Shown: positions 24,576-34,209, numbered from the stretch's first letter. The stretch: DNA of 64,000 nt from Desulfovibrio sp. UIB00 (GCF_022508225.1 NZ_JAETXJ010000006.1:62001-126000), one strand, 5' to 3'. A program made the numbers and translations. The notes: generated from the sequence alone by a model not told the origin.

Positions 24576-26015
24576 CTAGCCAGCCATCACAGGCGGGGTC
24601 ATGCCGTGGAAGAAGGCATAAGAAATGAACAGGCCCACCCAGATGATGAAGCCGAACAGGCACACGATGTACACAACTGCCAGACGGCCAATGCCTTCTT
24701 CCTTCAGCTTGCGGAAGTTGGACACCAGACCAATGCTGAAGAAGGTCAGCAGGAAGAACATGACGCGGAAGCCGTTGAGGGCGCCGGCCATGGACTTGCC
24801 GAGCTTGTGCAGTTCAGGCGAAGACAGGCAGAAGAACAGCAGGATCAGGAAGGTGCCAAGGTACCCCAGCACGAAGCGGGGGAAACGATCCATAACGTCG
24901 CTCCAGGTCATGGTGCGTTCGCCACGGGTTTTGTCGAACTTGGCAGTCCAGATGTAGGCGAGGACCAGGGCCCATACGCCGATGAACATATCGATGAAGA
25001 TTTTGACGGTGGTGGTCACCATCACGACCCAGCCTGGCTCCCACTTGGTGCCGAGGCCAGCCATCTTGGAAAGAATCAGGGATTCAGTGATGGCGCCGCT
25101 GGCGATAGCGCCGCCGTCAGACTTAACGGCAAGGCCCATCCAGCCACCGGCCACCATGGGTTCGGTGTACAGGAAGTGCTGCGCGATAAAGGGCAGGATC
25201 AGCATTTCGATGCAGGTGAACACCACGACCAGCGAGGACACCATGATCGGCACCACAGGCCGGGCGCGGATGGCGCCGCCGGTGGCGATGGCCGCAGAGA
25301 CGCCGCAGATGGAAATGCCCGAAGCAAGGGGAGCGGCCCATTCCTTATTGAACTTGAAGTACTTGCGAGCCACGTAGTAAACAACGGACCAGTACAGCAA
25401 GTAAGCTTCAACAATGGCGCACAGGCCTCGGAAAATAACGTGACCGGCAAAGCCAGCGGCGTCGGCGGCCTTCACGCCAAGCTCAGCACCAAGAATAACG
25501 ATGGCGATTTTGACGAAAAGTTCGGGACGGCAGGCTTCGCGCAGGGATTCAGCAAAACCAGGCGTAAGGTTGCCCAGCAGAATGCCCATGACCAAGGCCA
25601 CAATAAGGCCAGCCTCGGTGCTCAGACCAAGCGACCATGTGATGCCCTGCTTGGCGATTTCCGTGGGGTTGGCTGCAATGTAGGCGTTGGCGCCAACAGT
25701 GTAGCAGGCGATGGCAATGAAGAAAATGCAGGTAAAACCGTAAAGGAACTTGCCGATGTTGCCTTTCATGAGCTTGATGCCCACAGACATGACGGCGGCA
25801 ATGAACACATAGCTGGCGATCAGAGCCCCCACGCCAGGCAATGCACCCTTAGAGGCCGAAGCCCAGCAATCCAGCGGGCTTTTGACCCACATGCCCATTT
25901 TGAGGCCCCAGCCCAGCAGATCCAGGCCAGCGAACTTGCCCAGCGCCAGCAAGAAGATGAAGCAGCCGATAAGCAGGGCTACTTTGTCTTCATTATAGGC
26001 TTTTGTTGATGCCAT
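24576..26015 (-). CDS. YeiH-family putative sulfate exporter/permease
   Basis: 479 residues, about 11-12 hydrophobic helices. Resembles the YeiH (Cons_hypoth698, PF03601) family: GLIVALVMGILLGNLTPGF near 138, KIAIVILGAELGVKAADAAG near 168, ASGISICGVSAAIATGGAIR near 230. The family is annotated as putative sulfate or sulfite/organosulfonate-related exporters, but proof is scarce. Here it is longer than typical YeiH (~340-350) with extra helices at both ends. ATG 26015 is chosen because GGAGGAG lies 7 bases upstream; a TTG two codons earlier is rejected. Confidence 0.7.
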   Translation of the reverse strand: MASTKAYNEDKVALLIGCFIFLLALGKFAGLDLLGWGLKMGMWVKSPLDCWASASKGALPGVGALIASYVFIAAVMSVGIKLMKGNIGKFLYGFTCIFFIAIACYTVGANAYIAANPTEIAKQGITWSLGLSTEAGLIVALVMGILLGNLTPGFAESLREACRPELFVKIAIVILGAELGVKAADAAGFAGHVIFRGLCAIVEAYLLYWSVVYYVARKYFKFNKEWAAPLASGISICGVSAAIATGGAIRARPVVPIMVSSLVVVFTCIEMLILPFIAQHFLYTEPMVAGGWMGLAVKSDGGAIASGAITESLILSKMAGLGTKWEPGWVVMVTTTVKIFIDMFIGVWALVLAYIWTAKFDKTRGERTMTWSDVMDRFPRFVLGYLGTFLILLFFCLSSPELHKLGKSMAGALNGFRVMFFLLTFFSIGLVSNFRKLKEEGIGRLAVVYIVCLFGFIIWVGLFISYAFFHGMTPPVMAG

Positions 26016-26199
26016 ACCCAAACTCCTCCGTACAGGTTAAGCTAAACAAACAAACTCCAGCCGCACCTACGCCGCACAGACCACCTTGTTCCATAAAGAA
26101 CAGAGCAGTCTTCATGAGGCGTCTTGCCGCGGAAACAGCTGGAAACCGATACTTGCAGCACCAATTTTGCGGTCTGCCGACCATTGGCGCATGTGGAAA

Positions 26200-26227
26200 A
26201 ACATACCTTTATGCAAGATATTGTCAA
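26200..26227 (-). promoter_or_regulatory. Candidate promoter of the YeiH-type permease gene
   Basis: On the minus strand TTGACA (26227-26222), a 16-bp spacer and TATGTT (26205-26200). It would produce a leader of about 180 nt. The remaining gap to the tRNAs has no credible gene. Confidence 0.45.
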
Positions 26228-26407
26228 GCTTAAGTCCAAAGTTTAACAATCAGTCATCAAGTACCAGAGCTGTTTCACCAGCGGGTAAAGCTAAAAAAGC
26301 GCACCACCTCCTCGCCCCTCTATTCACATGCCTACCCCCAAAACATCATTGAAGGTGGGCGGCAGAGCGTAAAAATGCAGGCTCTAACATTTTTTTCAAA
26401 TTTTCTG

Positions 26408-26437
26408 TTGACACTACCCGGCAGTTTCACATATACA
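26408..26437 (+). promoter_or_regulatory. tRNA operon promoter
   Basis: TTGACA (26408-26413), 18-bp spacer, TATACA (26432-26437), ending 12 bp before tRNA-Gln. Confidence 0.7.
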
Positions 26438-26449
26438 CGTTTCTCGCGT

Positions 26450-26524
26450 TGGGCTGTCGTTCAATTGGCAGGACGACGGATTCTGACTCCGTTAATCAAG
26501 GTTCGAGTCCTTGCAGCCCAGCCA
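26450..26524 (+). tRNA. tRNA-Gln (anticodon CTG)
   Basis: Full cloverleaf: acceptor TGGGCTG with CAGCCCA, anticodon stem ACGGA/TCCGT with loop TTCTGAC (anticodon CTG, reading CAG), T loop GGTTCGAGTCC, discriminator G and an encoded CCA. Confidence 0.93.
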
Positions 26525-26534
26525 ACAACACCGC

Positions 26535-26611
26535 GTCCCCATCGTCTAGCCGGCCCAGGACAACGGCCTTTCACGCCGTCGACAGGGGTTCAAATCCCCT
26601 TGGGGACGCCA
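26535..26611 (+). tRNA. tRNA-Glu (anticodon TTC)
   Basis: Acceptor GTCCCCA with TGGGGAC, anticodon stem ACGGC/GCCGT with loop CTTTCAC (anticodon TTC), T loop GGTTCAAATCC, discriminator G and an encoded CCA. Lies 10 bp after tRNA-Gln in one transcript. Confidence 0.93.
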
Positions 26612-26620
26612 CTCGAGAAT

Positions 26621-26654
26621 AAAGGGTTACATTGAAAAATGTAACCCTTTTTTC
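26621..26654 (+). terminator. Terminator of the tRNA operon
   Basis: GGGTTACATT-GAAA-AATGTAACCC followed by TTTTTT. Confidence 0.9.
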
Positions 26655-26881
26655 GTGCGCTTTCTACAGCCCCACGGGACGCATCCCCCGCAGCATTCAT
26701 TTTTCTTTTACTCCGGCACCTTCTCGCGTAAAGGGCAAGCTGGCCTGCATGGTATGCCCATTTTATTAGGGTAAGCCAGACCTTCTGGGGCAGTTTCCCC
26801 CTTGCCCAGATGGGCAAGCCGCCACTATACTTGCCATTGCCCGGCCCTGACGCCGCAAGGCAAGCCCAAAGGAAACCGCCC

Positions 26882-28099
26882 ATGCCCGCATCCCTGCTGC
26901 TCAATCCCTTTCGCACCGCGCCCGCTCAGGGCGTGGACGTTACCGCTTTTTCACCCGCCGTGGCCCGGCATGTCCGCGCGTATCACGCCTCTTTCAGCCA
27001 GTACCACCCCACTCCATTGGTGAGCCTGCCGGGGCTGGCGGCAAGCCTTGGCCTAAAAAACGTCTGCGTAAAGGATGAGTCACACCGCTTTGGCCTCAAC
27101 GCCTTCAAGGTGCTCGGCGGCTCCTACGCAGTGGCCCGCTGCCTTGCCGAGCACATGCGCCTGCCAGCCGAAGGCCTTGTGCGGGGCATGCTTGAGGCCC
27201 CCGCCGCCAGAGCAGCCGCAGGGCAGATCACCTTTATCAGCACAACGGACGGCAACCACGGCAGGGGGCTGGCATGGACAGCCCGCGAGCTGGGCTATCC
27301 CTGCATCATCTACATGCCCAAAGGGTCGGACAAAACCCGCCAGAACAACATTCTGGCGCTCGGCGCGCAGTGCAACATCACGGATCTCAATTATGACGAC
27401 ACCGTGCGTATGAGCTGGAATCTGGCGCAGGAAAAAGGCTATGTAATGGTGCAGGACACCGCGTGGGAGGGCTACGAACAGATTCCCGCATGGATCATGC
27501 AGGGGTACTTGACCCTTGCCGCAGAAATTCTGGAGCAGATGGACGCAGCCGCCATTCGCCCGACGCACTGTTTTCTTCAGGCGGGCGTAGGATCATTTGC
27601 CGCTGCTGTGGCGGGTTTTCTGGTGGCGGCCCTTGGCGAGGCGGCCCCACGGTTCATTGTGGTGGAACCGCACGCCGCCGATTGCTTTTACCGCTCCGCA
27701 CTGGCGGGCAACGGCAAGGCCCATGCCGTGGGCGGCGACCTGCAAACCCTCATGGCCGGGCTTGCCTGCGGCGAACCGAGCAGTCTGGCCTGGAGCATCC
27801 TCAAGGATTACAGCACGGCCTTCATGTCCTGCCCGGATTACATGGCAGCCAATGGCATGCGTTTGTTGGCGGCGCCCGTGAGGGGCGATCAGCCCATTGT
27901 TTCCGGCGAATCTGGCGCAGCTGGCGCGGGTGCGCTGCACTGGCTCATGAGCAGCCCTGCTGCGGCAGACCAGCGCGCAGCTCTGGGCCTGAACGCCGAT
28001 GCCTCGGTTCTGCTCATCAGCACCGAGGGCGACACTGTGCCGCACATCTACAAAAAGATTGTCTGGCAGGGCGCGTATGCGGATGAGGAGTGCGCCTGA
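26882..28099 (+). CDS. dpaL: Diaminopropionate ammonia-lyase (PLP-dependent)
   Basis: 405 residues, the size of E. coli YgeX/DpaL. Splits 2,3-diaminopropionate to pyruvate and two ammonia. The PLP lysine is in KDESHRFGLNAFKVLGGSYA near residue 77; the substrate loop FISTTDGNHGRGLAWTA and the phosphate loop LQAGVGSFAAAVAGF are both present, as in threonine-dehydratase-fold enzymes. The start MPASLLLNPF is preferred over an ATG 24 codons upstream because AAAGGAAA lies before it and DpaL proteins begin close to this point. Stand-alone gene; the terminator of the tRNA operon separates it from upstream genes. Confidence 0.88.
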   Translation: MPASLLLNPFRTAPAQGVDVTAFSPAVARHVRAYHASFSQYHPTPLVSLPGLAASLGLKNVCVKDESHRFGLNAFKVLGGSYAVARCLAEHMRLPAEGLVRGMLEAPAARAAAGQITFISTTDGNHGRGLAWTARELGYPCIIYMPKGSDKTRQNNILALGAQCNITDLNYDDTVRMSWNLAQEKGYVMVQDTAWEGYEQIPAWIMQGYLTLAAEILEQMDAAAIRPTHCFLQAGVGSFAAAVAGFLVAALGEAAPRFIVVEPHAADCFYRSALAGNGKAHAVGGDLQTLMAGLACGEPSSLAWSILKDYSTAFMSCPDYMAANGMRLLAAPVRGDQPIVSGESGAAGAGALHWLMSSPAAADQRAALGLNADASVLLISTEGDTVPHIYKKIVWQGAYADEECA

Positions 28100-28146
28100 C
28101 ACCAGCCGCACCCGTCAAGAATTGTGCATATGCCCATATGCGCCCA

Positions 28147-28683
28147 TTAGCGGTTGTTTTCCCATTCCTTTTTCAACAGCGCATAAAGGCATGTGTTTTC
28201 GTATTTGGGCGTTCCATCGGCATTGCTGACAAATGAAATGAACTCCTTGAAAAGCCCTTCCCTGCGCATGCCCATCCGCTCGCACAGTTTTTGCGAGCGG
28301 ATGTTGTCATCTTCCACATAGGCATATATCCGCCGTGCGCCCTTGCGGGTAAAAAGAATATCAAGAAACGCCCTTGCGGCCTCGCTTGCGTATCCTTTTC
28401 CCTCATGGCTGGCGTTCAGATGCCAGCCCACGCCATAGGTATCCGGTTCATCATTCGCGGCAAACATCAGCCCGATCATCTCATCCTGCTCTTTGAGGCA
28501 AACCGCCAGTTGCACGGGGTCTGCGCTTCGCCGCGCAACATCGGCAACCGCCGCGTCCATCGAGTCCAGACGGTCAGACGCAAAACAGTGGACGCGTGGG
28601 TGCGAAAGCATTTCAAGGAGGCCTGCCGCGTCCTTGGCTTCAAAAGGTCTCAGGACAAGACGTTCCGTTTCAAATTTTATCAC
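28147..28683 (-). CDS. GNAT acetyltransferase (RimJ/RimL-like)
   Basis: 178 residues from a GTG start with AGGAGG six bases upstream; an upstream ATG at 28722 lacks such a site. GNAT features: IKFETERLVLRPFEAKDAAG at the N-terminus, YGVGWHLNASHEGKGYASEA (acetyl-CoA loop with Q/R-x-x-G-x-G/A-like EGKGYA) and DNIRSQKLCERMGMRREG near the end. Substrate unknown; members modify ribosomal proteins or small amines including antibiotics. It lies 46 bp after the RND pump gene on the same strand and is probably in that operon, which could tie it to drug resistance. Confidence 0.8.
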   Translation of the reverse strand: MIKFETERLVLRPFEAKDAAGLLEMLSHPRVHCFASDRLDSMDAAVADVARRSADPVQLAVCLKEQDEMIGLMFAANDEPDTYGVGWHLNASHEGKGYASEAARAFLDILFTRKGARRIYAYVEDDNIRSQKLCERMGMRREGLFKEFISFVSNADGTPKYENTCLYALLKKEWENNR

Positions 28684-28729
28684 AGCAACCTCCTGTATTT
28701 CAAAATCATCATCTCTGATCATGGCATGC

Positions 28730-31700
28730 TCAATGTTGTTCTTGCTGGGCCGCAGGCTCGGCAGAAGGTCCTTTCCGCCGCAGCTTTCCGCTGAAAAAAC
28801 GGTTCACTACAATGAAGAACAGCGGCGTGTAGTAAATGCCCAGGCCTGTTGCGGTGATCATGCCTGTCAGCACGGCTGTACCAAGGGCGTTTTGCGCGCC
28901 GGAGCCCGCCCCGCTGCTGAGCGCCAGCGGCACCACACCAAGGATGAAGCATAGCGAAGTCATTATGATAGGCCGCAGGCGAAGCCGGGAGGCCTCTACC
29001 GTGGCTGCAACCAGATCCTTGCCGCCCCGGTGCATTTCTCTGGCAAATTCCACGATCAGGATTGAGTTCTTGGCCGACAGGCCAATGATCGTCAGCAGTG
29101 CAATTTGCAGGTAGATGTCGTTATTCATGCCGCGCAGGTACACGCCGCCCAAGGCGCCCACAATGCCGGTGGGCACCGCCAGCAGCACCGCCAGCGGGAT
29201 AGTCCAGCTTTCGTACAGGGCAGCCAGGCAAAGAAAGACCACGATAATGGAAACAGCGTAGAGCAAAGGGGCCTGGCTTGCGGACACACGCTGCTGATAG
29301 GAAAGCCCCGTCCAAGCATAGTCAAAGCCGGGGGGCAGACTTGCCGCGCTTTTTTCCATTGCCGCCATGGCCTGCCCGGTGCTTTGCCCCGGTGCGGCGG
29401 CCCCTTCAATCTTTACGGACGGTATGCCCTGATAGCGGGTCAGGCTTGGGGAAGCCAGAACAGACTTTACGCCGATAAAACTGGAGAACGGCACCATCTC
29501 GTCCTTGGTGTTGCGCAGATAAAAACGGCTGAAATCGCCTATTCCGGAGCGAACCGAAGGCTCCGCCTGAAAGTAAACCTTTTTTGTTCTGCCCTTATCC
29601 GAAAAATCGTTGATATATTCGCCCGCCCAGTAGGCGCTGATGGCGCTGTTTATTTCAGCTCTGGTCAGGCCGTAAGCGCCAGCCTTGCTGTTGTCGATGA
29701 CCAGATCATACTGCTCGGTATCGGCCATGCCGCTATACCTTACGCTGGTAACAGCAGCGGATTTTGCCGCACTTTCCAGCAGGGCATCCTTGGCCGTGAG
29801 CAAGGCCGCGTGCCCTTTGCCGCCGCGATCCATCAGTTCCAGCTCAAAGCCGGAGGAAGTGCCAAGCTCCATGACCGCCGGGGGCGACATCACAACTATT
29901 TCCGCCCCGGCTATGGATGAAAACCGTTCCGTGGAGCGCTCCATCACGTCAGAGGCGCTCTGCCCCGGGCCGCGTTTGCTCCAGTCCTTGAGCAGGGGAA
30001 GCACCATGGCCGAGTTCTGGCCGGTACCGCTGAATCCCCAGCCGATAACGCTCATGACGCTTTCTATGGAATCCTTTTCGTCGTTGCGAAAGTAGGCATC
30101 GACCTCTTTGACAATCTTTTCCGTGCGCTCCAGTGACGCGCCCGGCGGCAACTGCACGTCAACATACAGTATTCCCTGATCTTCATCCGGCAAAAATGCC
30201 GAAGGCAAAAGCAGAAACAAGGCCAGACACCCTGCCGCCAATGCCGCAAACACTACGCCCCACCGCAAGGGCCGCCGCACCATGCCGCTCACGCCAAGGC
30301 TGTAGCGTTCCGTAAAGGCCGCAAACCATCGGTTGAAGCGCCCAAAGAAGCCCTCCCCCGTTCCACTCACATGCGCGCGCAGCATGGTGGCGCACAGGGC
30401 AGGCGTGAGTACAATGGCGACCACCACGGAAAGTACCATTGACGCAACAATGGTCACGGAAAACTGCCGGAAGATTGCCCCGGTGGAACCGGGCATAAAG
30501 GCCATGGGAACAAAGACGGCGGATATGACCACGGCAACGCCCACAAGCGCCCCGGTTATCTGCCGCATGGATTTGAGCGCGGCCTCTTTTGGGGCAAGCC
30601 CCTCATTGCGCATGAGGCGTTCCACATTTTCCACCACAACAATGGCGTCATCCACCAAAAGGCCGATAGCCAGCACCATGCCGAACATAGTCAGCGTGTT
30701 GATGGAAAAACCCGTTGCCGCAAATACCGCGAACACTCCGAGCAGCACCACAGGTACGGCAATGGCCGGAATAAGCGTGGCGCGATAGCTCTGCATGAAC
30801 ACAAACATCACCGCCACCACAAGCGCGATGGCCTCAAACAGGGTACGCACAACCGAGCGTATGGATTTTTCCACAATAGGCGCGCGGTCATCAGCATAGG
30901 CATACTTGAGCCCCGGCGGGAAAAAGCTGGCGAGCGACTGCAATTCGGCCTTGATGCCCCTGGTAGTTTGCAGAACGTTGGCCCCCGATGAAAGCTTGAA
31001 AGCCAGCCCCGTACCAGCATGCCCGTTGAAAAATGTGGTGCCCATGGAACTTTCTTCATTCAGTTCGATGCGGGCAACCTCCTTGAGCAGTACTGCGGAG
31101 CCGTTTTCTTCCACCCGCAGTTGAATCTGTTCAAACTGTTCCGCTGTTTCCAGGCTGGATGAGGCGTTGATGGCAATATTGATCTCCTGCCCCGGCATGG
31201 CTGGCGCAGCCCCCACCTGACCGCCAGCAACCTGGGCGTTCTGGGCGCGCACGGCAGCAACAACGTCCTGCGGATTCAGCTTGTACTGGCGCATTTTGTC
31301 CGGATCGCACCAAATACGCATGGCATTTTGAAAACCATACAGGGTGATTGCGCCAACGCCCTGAACGCGGCTCAAGGGGTCAACCAGCGAGCTTGCCACA
31401 TAGTCGCTTATGTCGTTGGGGCGCATGGTGTCGCTGGCATCGTAAAAAGCCACTGTCATGAACGAATTGTCCACGGCTTTGGACGTCTGAACGCCCTGCC
31501 GCTGCACGGTATCTGGCAACAGGGAAAGAGCCTGCTGCACCTTGTTCTGCACCTGCACCTGCGCCGTATCGGCATCCGTGCCCGCTGCAAAGGTGAGGAT
31601 AATTTCCGTATCGCCGGAGGAACTGCTGGTTGATTTCATGTGCAGCAGGTTGTCCAGGCCTTTTATCTGCTGCTCAATTATCTGCGTGACGCTGCGGTCA

Positions 31701-31870
31701 ACAATGGACGCGGTCGCTCCTGTGTACTGGGCCGAGATGGATATCTGCGGCAGGGCGATATCCGGGTAATGCGCAATGGGGAGCCTGCCAAGAGCAAGCA
31801 GCCCGGCCAGCATAATGATGATGGCAATCACCCAGGCGAAGATTGGGCGATTGATGAAAAAAGCTGCCAT
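28730..31870 (-). CDS. AcrB-type HAE1 RND multidrug efflux pump
   Basis: 1046 residues, normal for AcrB. N-terminus MAAFFINRPIFAWVIAIIIM is the classic HAE1 start. The TM4 proton relay LLVDDAIVVVENVER near residue 405, GSSSG-like porter motifs, and the C-terminal FAREMHRGGKDL and MTSLCFILGVVPLALSSGAG segments are visible. Three base pairs separate it from the adaptor gene, so they are one operon. No outer-membrane factor gene is nearby. A divergent MerR regulator with a 19-bp-spacer promoter controls the operon, indicating drug-inducible expression. Confidence 0.93.
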   Translation of the reverse strand: MAAFFINRPIFAWVIAIIIMLAGLLALGRLPIAHYPDIALPQISISAQYTGATASIVDRSVTQIIEQQIKGLDNLLHMKSTSSSSGDTEIILTFAAGTDADTAQVQVQNKVQQALSLLPDTVQRQGVQTSKAVDNSFMTVAFYDASDTMRPNDISDYVASSLVDPLSRVQGVGAITLYGFQNAMRIWCDPDKMRQYKLNPQDVVAAVRAQNAQVAGGQVGAAPAMPGQEINIAINASSSLETAEQFEQIQLRVEENGSAVLLKEVARIELNEESSMGTTFFNGHAGTGLAFKLSSGANVLQTTRGIKAELQSLASFFPPGLKYAYADDRAPIVEKSIRSVVRTLFEAIALVVAVMFVFMQSYRATLIPAIAVPVVLLGVFAVFAATGFSINTLTMFGMVLAIGLLVDDAIVVVENVERLMRNEGLAPKEAALKSMRQITGALVGVAVVISAVFVPMAFMPGSTGAIFRQFSVTIVASMVLSVVVAIVLTPALCATMLRAHVSGTGEGFFGRFNRWFAAFTERYSLGVSGMVRRPLRWGVVFAALAAGCLALFLLLPSAFLPDEDQGILYVDVQLPPGASLERTEKIVKEVDAYFRNDEKDSIESVMSVIGWGFSGTGQNSAMVLPLLKDWSKRGPGQSASDVMERSTERFSSIAGAEIVVMSPPAVMELGTSSGFELELMDRGGKGHAALLTAKDALLESAAKSAAVTSVRYSGMADTEQYDLVIDNSKAGAYGLTRAEINSAISAYWAGEYINDFSDKGRTKKVYFQAEPSVRSGIGDFSRFYLRNTKDEMVPFSSFIGVKSVLASPSLTRYQGIPSVKIEGAAAPGQSTGQAMAAMEKSAASLPPGFDYAWTGLSYQQRVSASQAPLLYAVSIIVVFLCLAALYESWTIPLAVLLAVPTGIVGALGGVYLRGMNNDIYLQIALLTIIGLSAKNSILIVEFAREMHRGGKDLVAATVEASRLRLRPIIMTSLCFILGVVPLALSSGAGSGAQNALGTAVLTGMITATGLGIYYTPLFFIVVNRFFSGKLRRKGPSAEPAAQQEQH

Positions 31871-31873
31871 ACC

Positions 31874-33115
31874 CTACCGCACCTCGGTGGCAGACGCCGC
31901 ATGGGCGCCCTTGGCCTGCGATGCTTGCACAGGTACGCCCCGAACAAGCTCGCCGGGGGCCGCTTTCTGGAAGCCCTCAACCACCAGCAGGTCGCCAGCG
32001 CTGAGGCCCGCGCCCACAATCCAGCGGTTGCCGTATGCGCGGTCAATGCTCACATCGCGCCGCGTCAGACGAAAAATCCCGTCTTCCGCGCCCTCTTTCT
32101 GCAAGACGTAAACAGAGTGCCCGCCAGTGTTGTTCACAAAGGCGGCCCCCTGCGGGATCAGCACGGCCTTGTCCACCGAGCCTTCTTCAATAGCGGCCTT
32201 AACGTACATGCCCGGCAGCAGCAGCCCGTCAGGATTATCGACCACAGCCCTCAGCCTTATGCTCCCCGTGCTCTGCGCCACAGATATTTCAGAAAACAGC
32301 AGGTCGCCCTGTATCCAGGCCGATTCGCCAGCATGCGCTGCTGTGACCACTGGCGTATAGGGCGAGCCGTCTTCAAGCGTCAGGCGGATTTTTGCTGTAT
32401 CGCCGTTGGCGGATATGCGGCCCTGCGCAAGGGCGCGGCGCAGGCGGATAGCCTCCGCGCTGGATTGCGTCATATCAATATAGACTTGGTCAATCTGCTG
32501 AATGACGGCCAGAGGGGACGACTGGTTGGCAGTAACCAGAGCGCCGACCGTAACGGCAGAGGCCCCAATGCGGCCTGACACCGGGGCTTTTATTTCCGTA
32601 TAGGCGAGGTTGATGGCCGCTGTTTCAAGCTCAGCCTCCGCCCTGGCAACGCGGGCGCGGGCCTGACCGTGCTGCGAGATGGAATTGTCCAGCTCCTGCT
32701 GGCTGACGGCGTATTGCTTGATCAGCGTCCGCTGGCGTTTTTCCAGCAGGGCAATGGCGGTAACAGCGGCCTTTGCCTCAGCAAGCGATGCTCTGGCTGT
32801 GGCGTGGGCCGCCTGATAGATGGCCGGGTCTATGCGGTACAAGACCTGCCCTTTTTTTATATCGGCACCCTCTTCAAACAGGCGCTCAATGATAATGCCG
32901 TCAACCTGAGGCCGAACCTCCGCCGTCACCAGCGCGGACACTCTCCCCGGCAGCGTACTGCCCAGGGTCAGCTTTTCTTCACCCAGCACAAGGTATTGCA
33001 CCTCGGCATGGGCTGGGCCAGACACCTCCTCCTTGGTGCATCCAAGGGCGAGCACCGTCAGCCCCAAGGGCACGAGCAGCCACAGTCGAAATTTTTTCAT
33101 ACTAAACCAGCGCAT
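31874..33115 (-). CDS. AcrA-type RND membrane-fusion lipoprotein
   Basis: 413 residues. A lipoprotein signal ends in LTVLALGC (C26), so it is anchored by lipid in the inner membrane. The lipoyl domain (PQVDGIIIERLFEEGADIKKGQVLYRIDP), alpha-hairpin (about 95-165) and GRIGASAVTVGALV follow in order. ATG 33115 is preferred over an upstream ATG because GAGGTG sits six bases before it; MKKFRLWLL five codons later is also possible. The first gene of the pump operon, transcribed from the MerR-type promoter. Confidence 0.88.
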   Translation of the reverse strand: MRWFSMKKFRLWLLVPLGLTVLALGCTKEEVSGPAHAEVQYLVLGEEKLTLGSTLPGRVSALVTAEVRPQVDGIIIERLFEEGADIKKGQVLYRIDPAIYQAAHATARASLAEAKAAVTAIALLEKRQRTLIKQYAVSQQELDNSISQHGQARARVARAEAELETAAINLAYTEIKAPVSGRIGASAVTVGALVTANQSSPLAVIQQIDQVYIDMTQSSAEAIRLRRALAQGRISANGDTAKIRLTLEDGSPYTPVVTAAHAGESAWIQGDLLFSEISVAQSTGSIRLRAVVDNPDGLLLPGMYVKAAIEEGSVDKAVLIPQGAAFVNNTGGHSVYVLQKEGAEDGIFRLTRRDVSIDRAYGNRWIVGAGLSAGDLLVVEGFQKAAPGELVRGVPVQASQAKGAHAASATEVR

Positions 33116-33180
33116 TACAAACACCTCTGCTCTTGTATGGGCAAACAACCTCGGGCTTGCCCTTTTGCCTGTAATTTGCC

Positions 33181-33211
33181 AGCGTAAACTATACAGTTAC
33201 TTTAGAGTCAA
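33181..33211 (-). promoter_or_regulatory. MerR-type promoter/operator of the efflux operon
   Basis: On the minus strand TTGACT (33211-33206), a 19-bp spacer and TACGCT (33186-33181). The over-long spacer is the hallmark of MerR-activated promoters. An imperfect palindrome (ACTCTAAAGTAACTGTATAG and one more base, 33208-33188) fills it. Confidence 0.75.
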
Positions 33212-33223
33212 GGGAAAAATGAA

Positions 33224-34039
33224 ATGAAAAAGAATCTGCTCACCTCAGGCGAATTTGCCAGCCTGTGCGGCACGCAAAAAGGCACCCTGCTGTTCTACGA
33301 AAAAGAGGGGTTGCTGAAACCCAAGCACGTTTCAGAAAACAGGTACCGCCGATACGGGATTGAGCAGTATTTTGAATTTGACCTGCTCTCCATGCTCAAG
33401 GAGGTCGGCAGTTCGCTGAAGGAAATCAAGGCGCACCTGCACAACATGAACGGCGAGGACTTCCTGTCATTCTTGCAGGAAAAACAGCGCAACACAGAAA
33501 AGGAACTGCGCCAGTTGGCCCAGCGCAGGTTGATGCTCAAGGACATGACCGCCTGCCTGCGCGAAGCCCTGGATTTTGAATACGACACCATGACCGTGCG
33601 GCACCAAAAGGCAGAACGGCTGGAAATGACGCCCACAGGCGCAAGCCCATCAGAGTCGCAATGGGAACTTGTGCAGCGCTTTGTGGAATATAATCGGGGA
33701 TATGAGCAGCAGGAAGAAAAACCGCGCTATCCCTTTGGCGTTGTCTTTTGCCTGGATGACATACGGCAGGGCAGCTATGTTGAGCGGTATTACTTCACCA
33801 GGGTGCGGCGCTCCACGCCGCCCTCCCTCCTCCATATCAAACCAGAGGGAAAATACGCCATTCTGGCCCACAATGGCACGGACGCCTCGCACAGGCTGGC
33901 CCTTGCCGATATGCTGAAAAAGGTCAACGCCGCTGGCCTGACCATGAAAAGCGATGTCTATGTGTGCGACATGATGAGTTACGTCATGCAGGAGGGCGGG
34001 GACTGCTACGCGGTGAAATACGCCATCCGTGTGGAATAG
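33224..34039 (+). CDS. MerR-family multidrug-type regulator with GyrI-like ligand domain
   Basis: 271 residues. N-terminal winged HTH (LTSGEFASLCGTQKGTLLFYEKEGLLKP), a long dimerisation helix (about 75-120) and a C-terminal effector domain of about 150 residues reminiscent of BmrR/GyrI (PRYPFGVVFCLDDI, KYAILAHNGTD). It activates promoters with 19-bp spacers when a cationic or hydrophobic drug binds. It is divergent from the RND operon, and the only such promoter lies between them, so it almost certainly regulates that pump and possibly itself. AAGGGA lies before the ATG. Confidence 0.85.
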   Translation: MKKNLLTSGEFASLCGTQKGTLLFYEKEGLLKPKHVSENRYRRYGIEQYFEFDLLSMLKEVGSSLKEIKAHLHNMNGEDFLSFLQEKQRNTEKELRQLAQRRLMLKDMTACLREALDFEYDTMTVRHQKAERLEMTPTGASPSESQWELVQRFVEYNRGYEQQEEKPRYPFGVVFCLDDIRQGSYVERYYFTRVRRSTPPSLLHIKPEGKYAILAHNGTDASHRLALADMLKKVNAAGLTMKSDVYVCDMMSYVMQEGGDCYAVKYAIRVE

Positions 34040-34209
34040 TGGCATACTGCCTCAATTTACGGGTCCCCGTAATCAGGGGCAGCCAGCAAGGGCCGCGTGC
34101 CCTCGCCCCAGTCGCCGGTACGTATTTTCCTCTTGCGGGCGGGGCGCTGTAATCGTAGAGATATGCAAGAGCTATACTTTTGCTCCACCTAAATAACTAC
34201 GAGGCCCAC

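Noticed and set aside
26450..26660. tRNA genes as an integration site for a mobile element
   Set aside because: No integrase gene, no duplicated tRNA 3' end and no composition break were found on either side.
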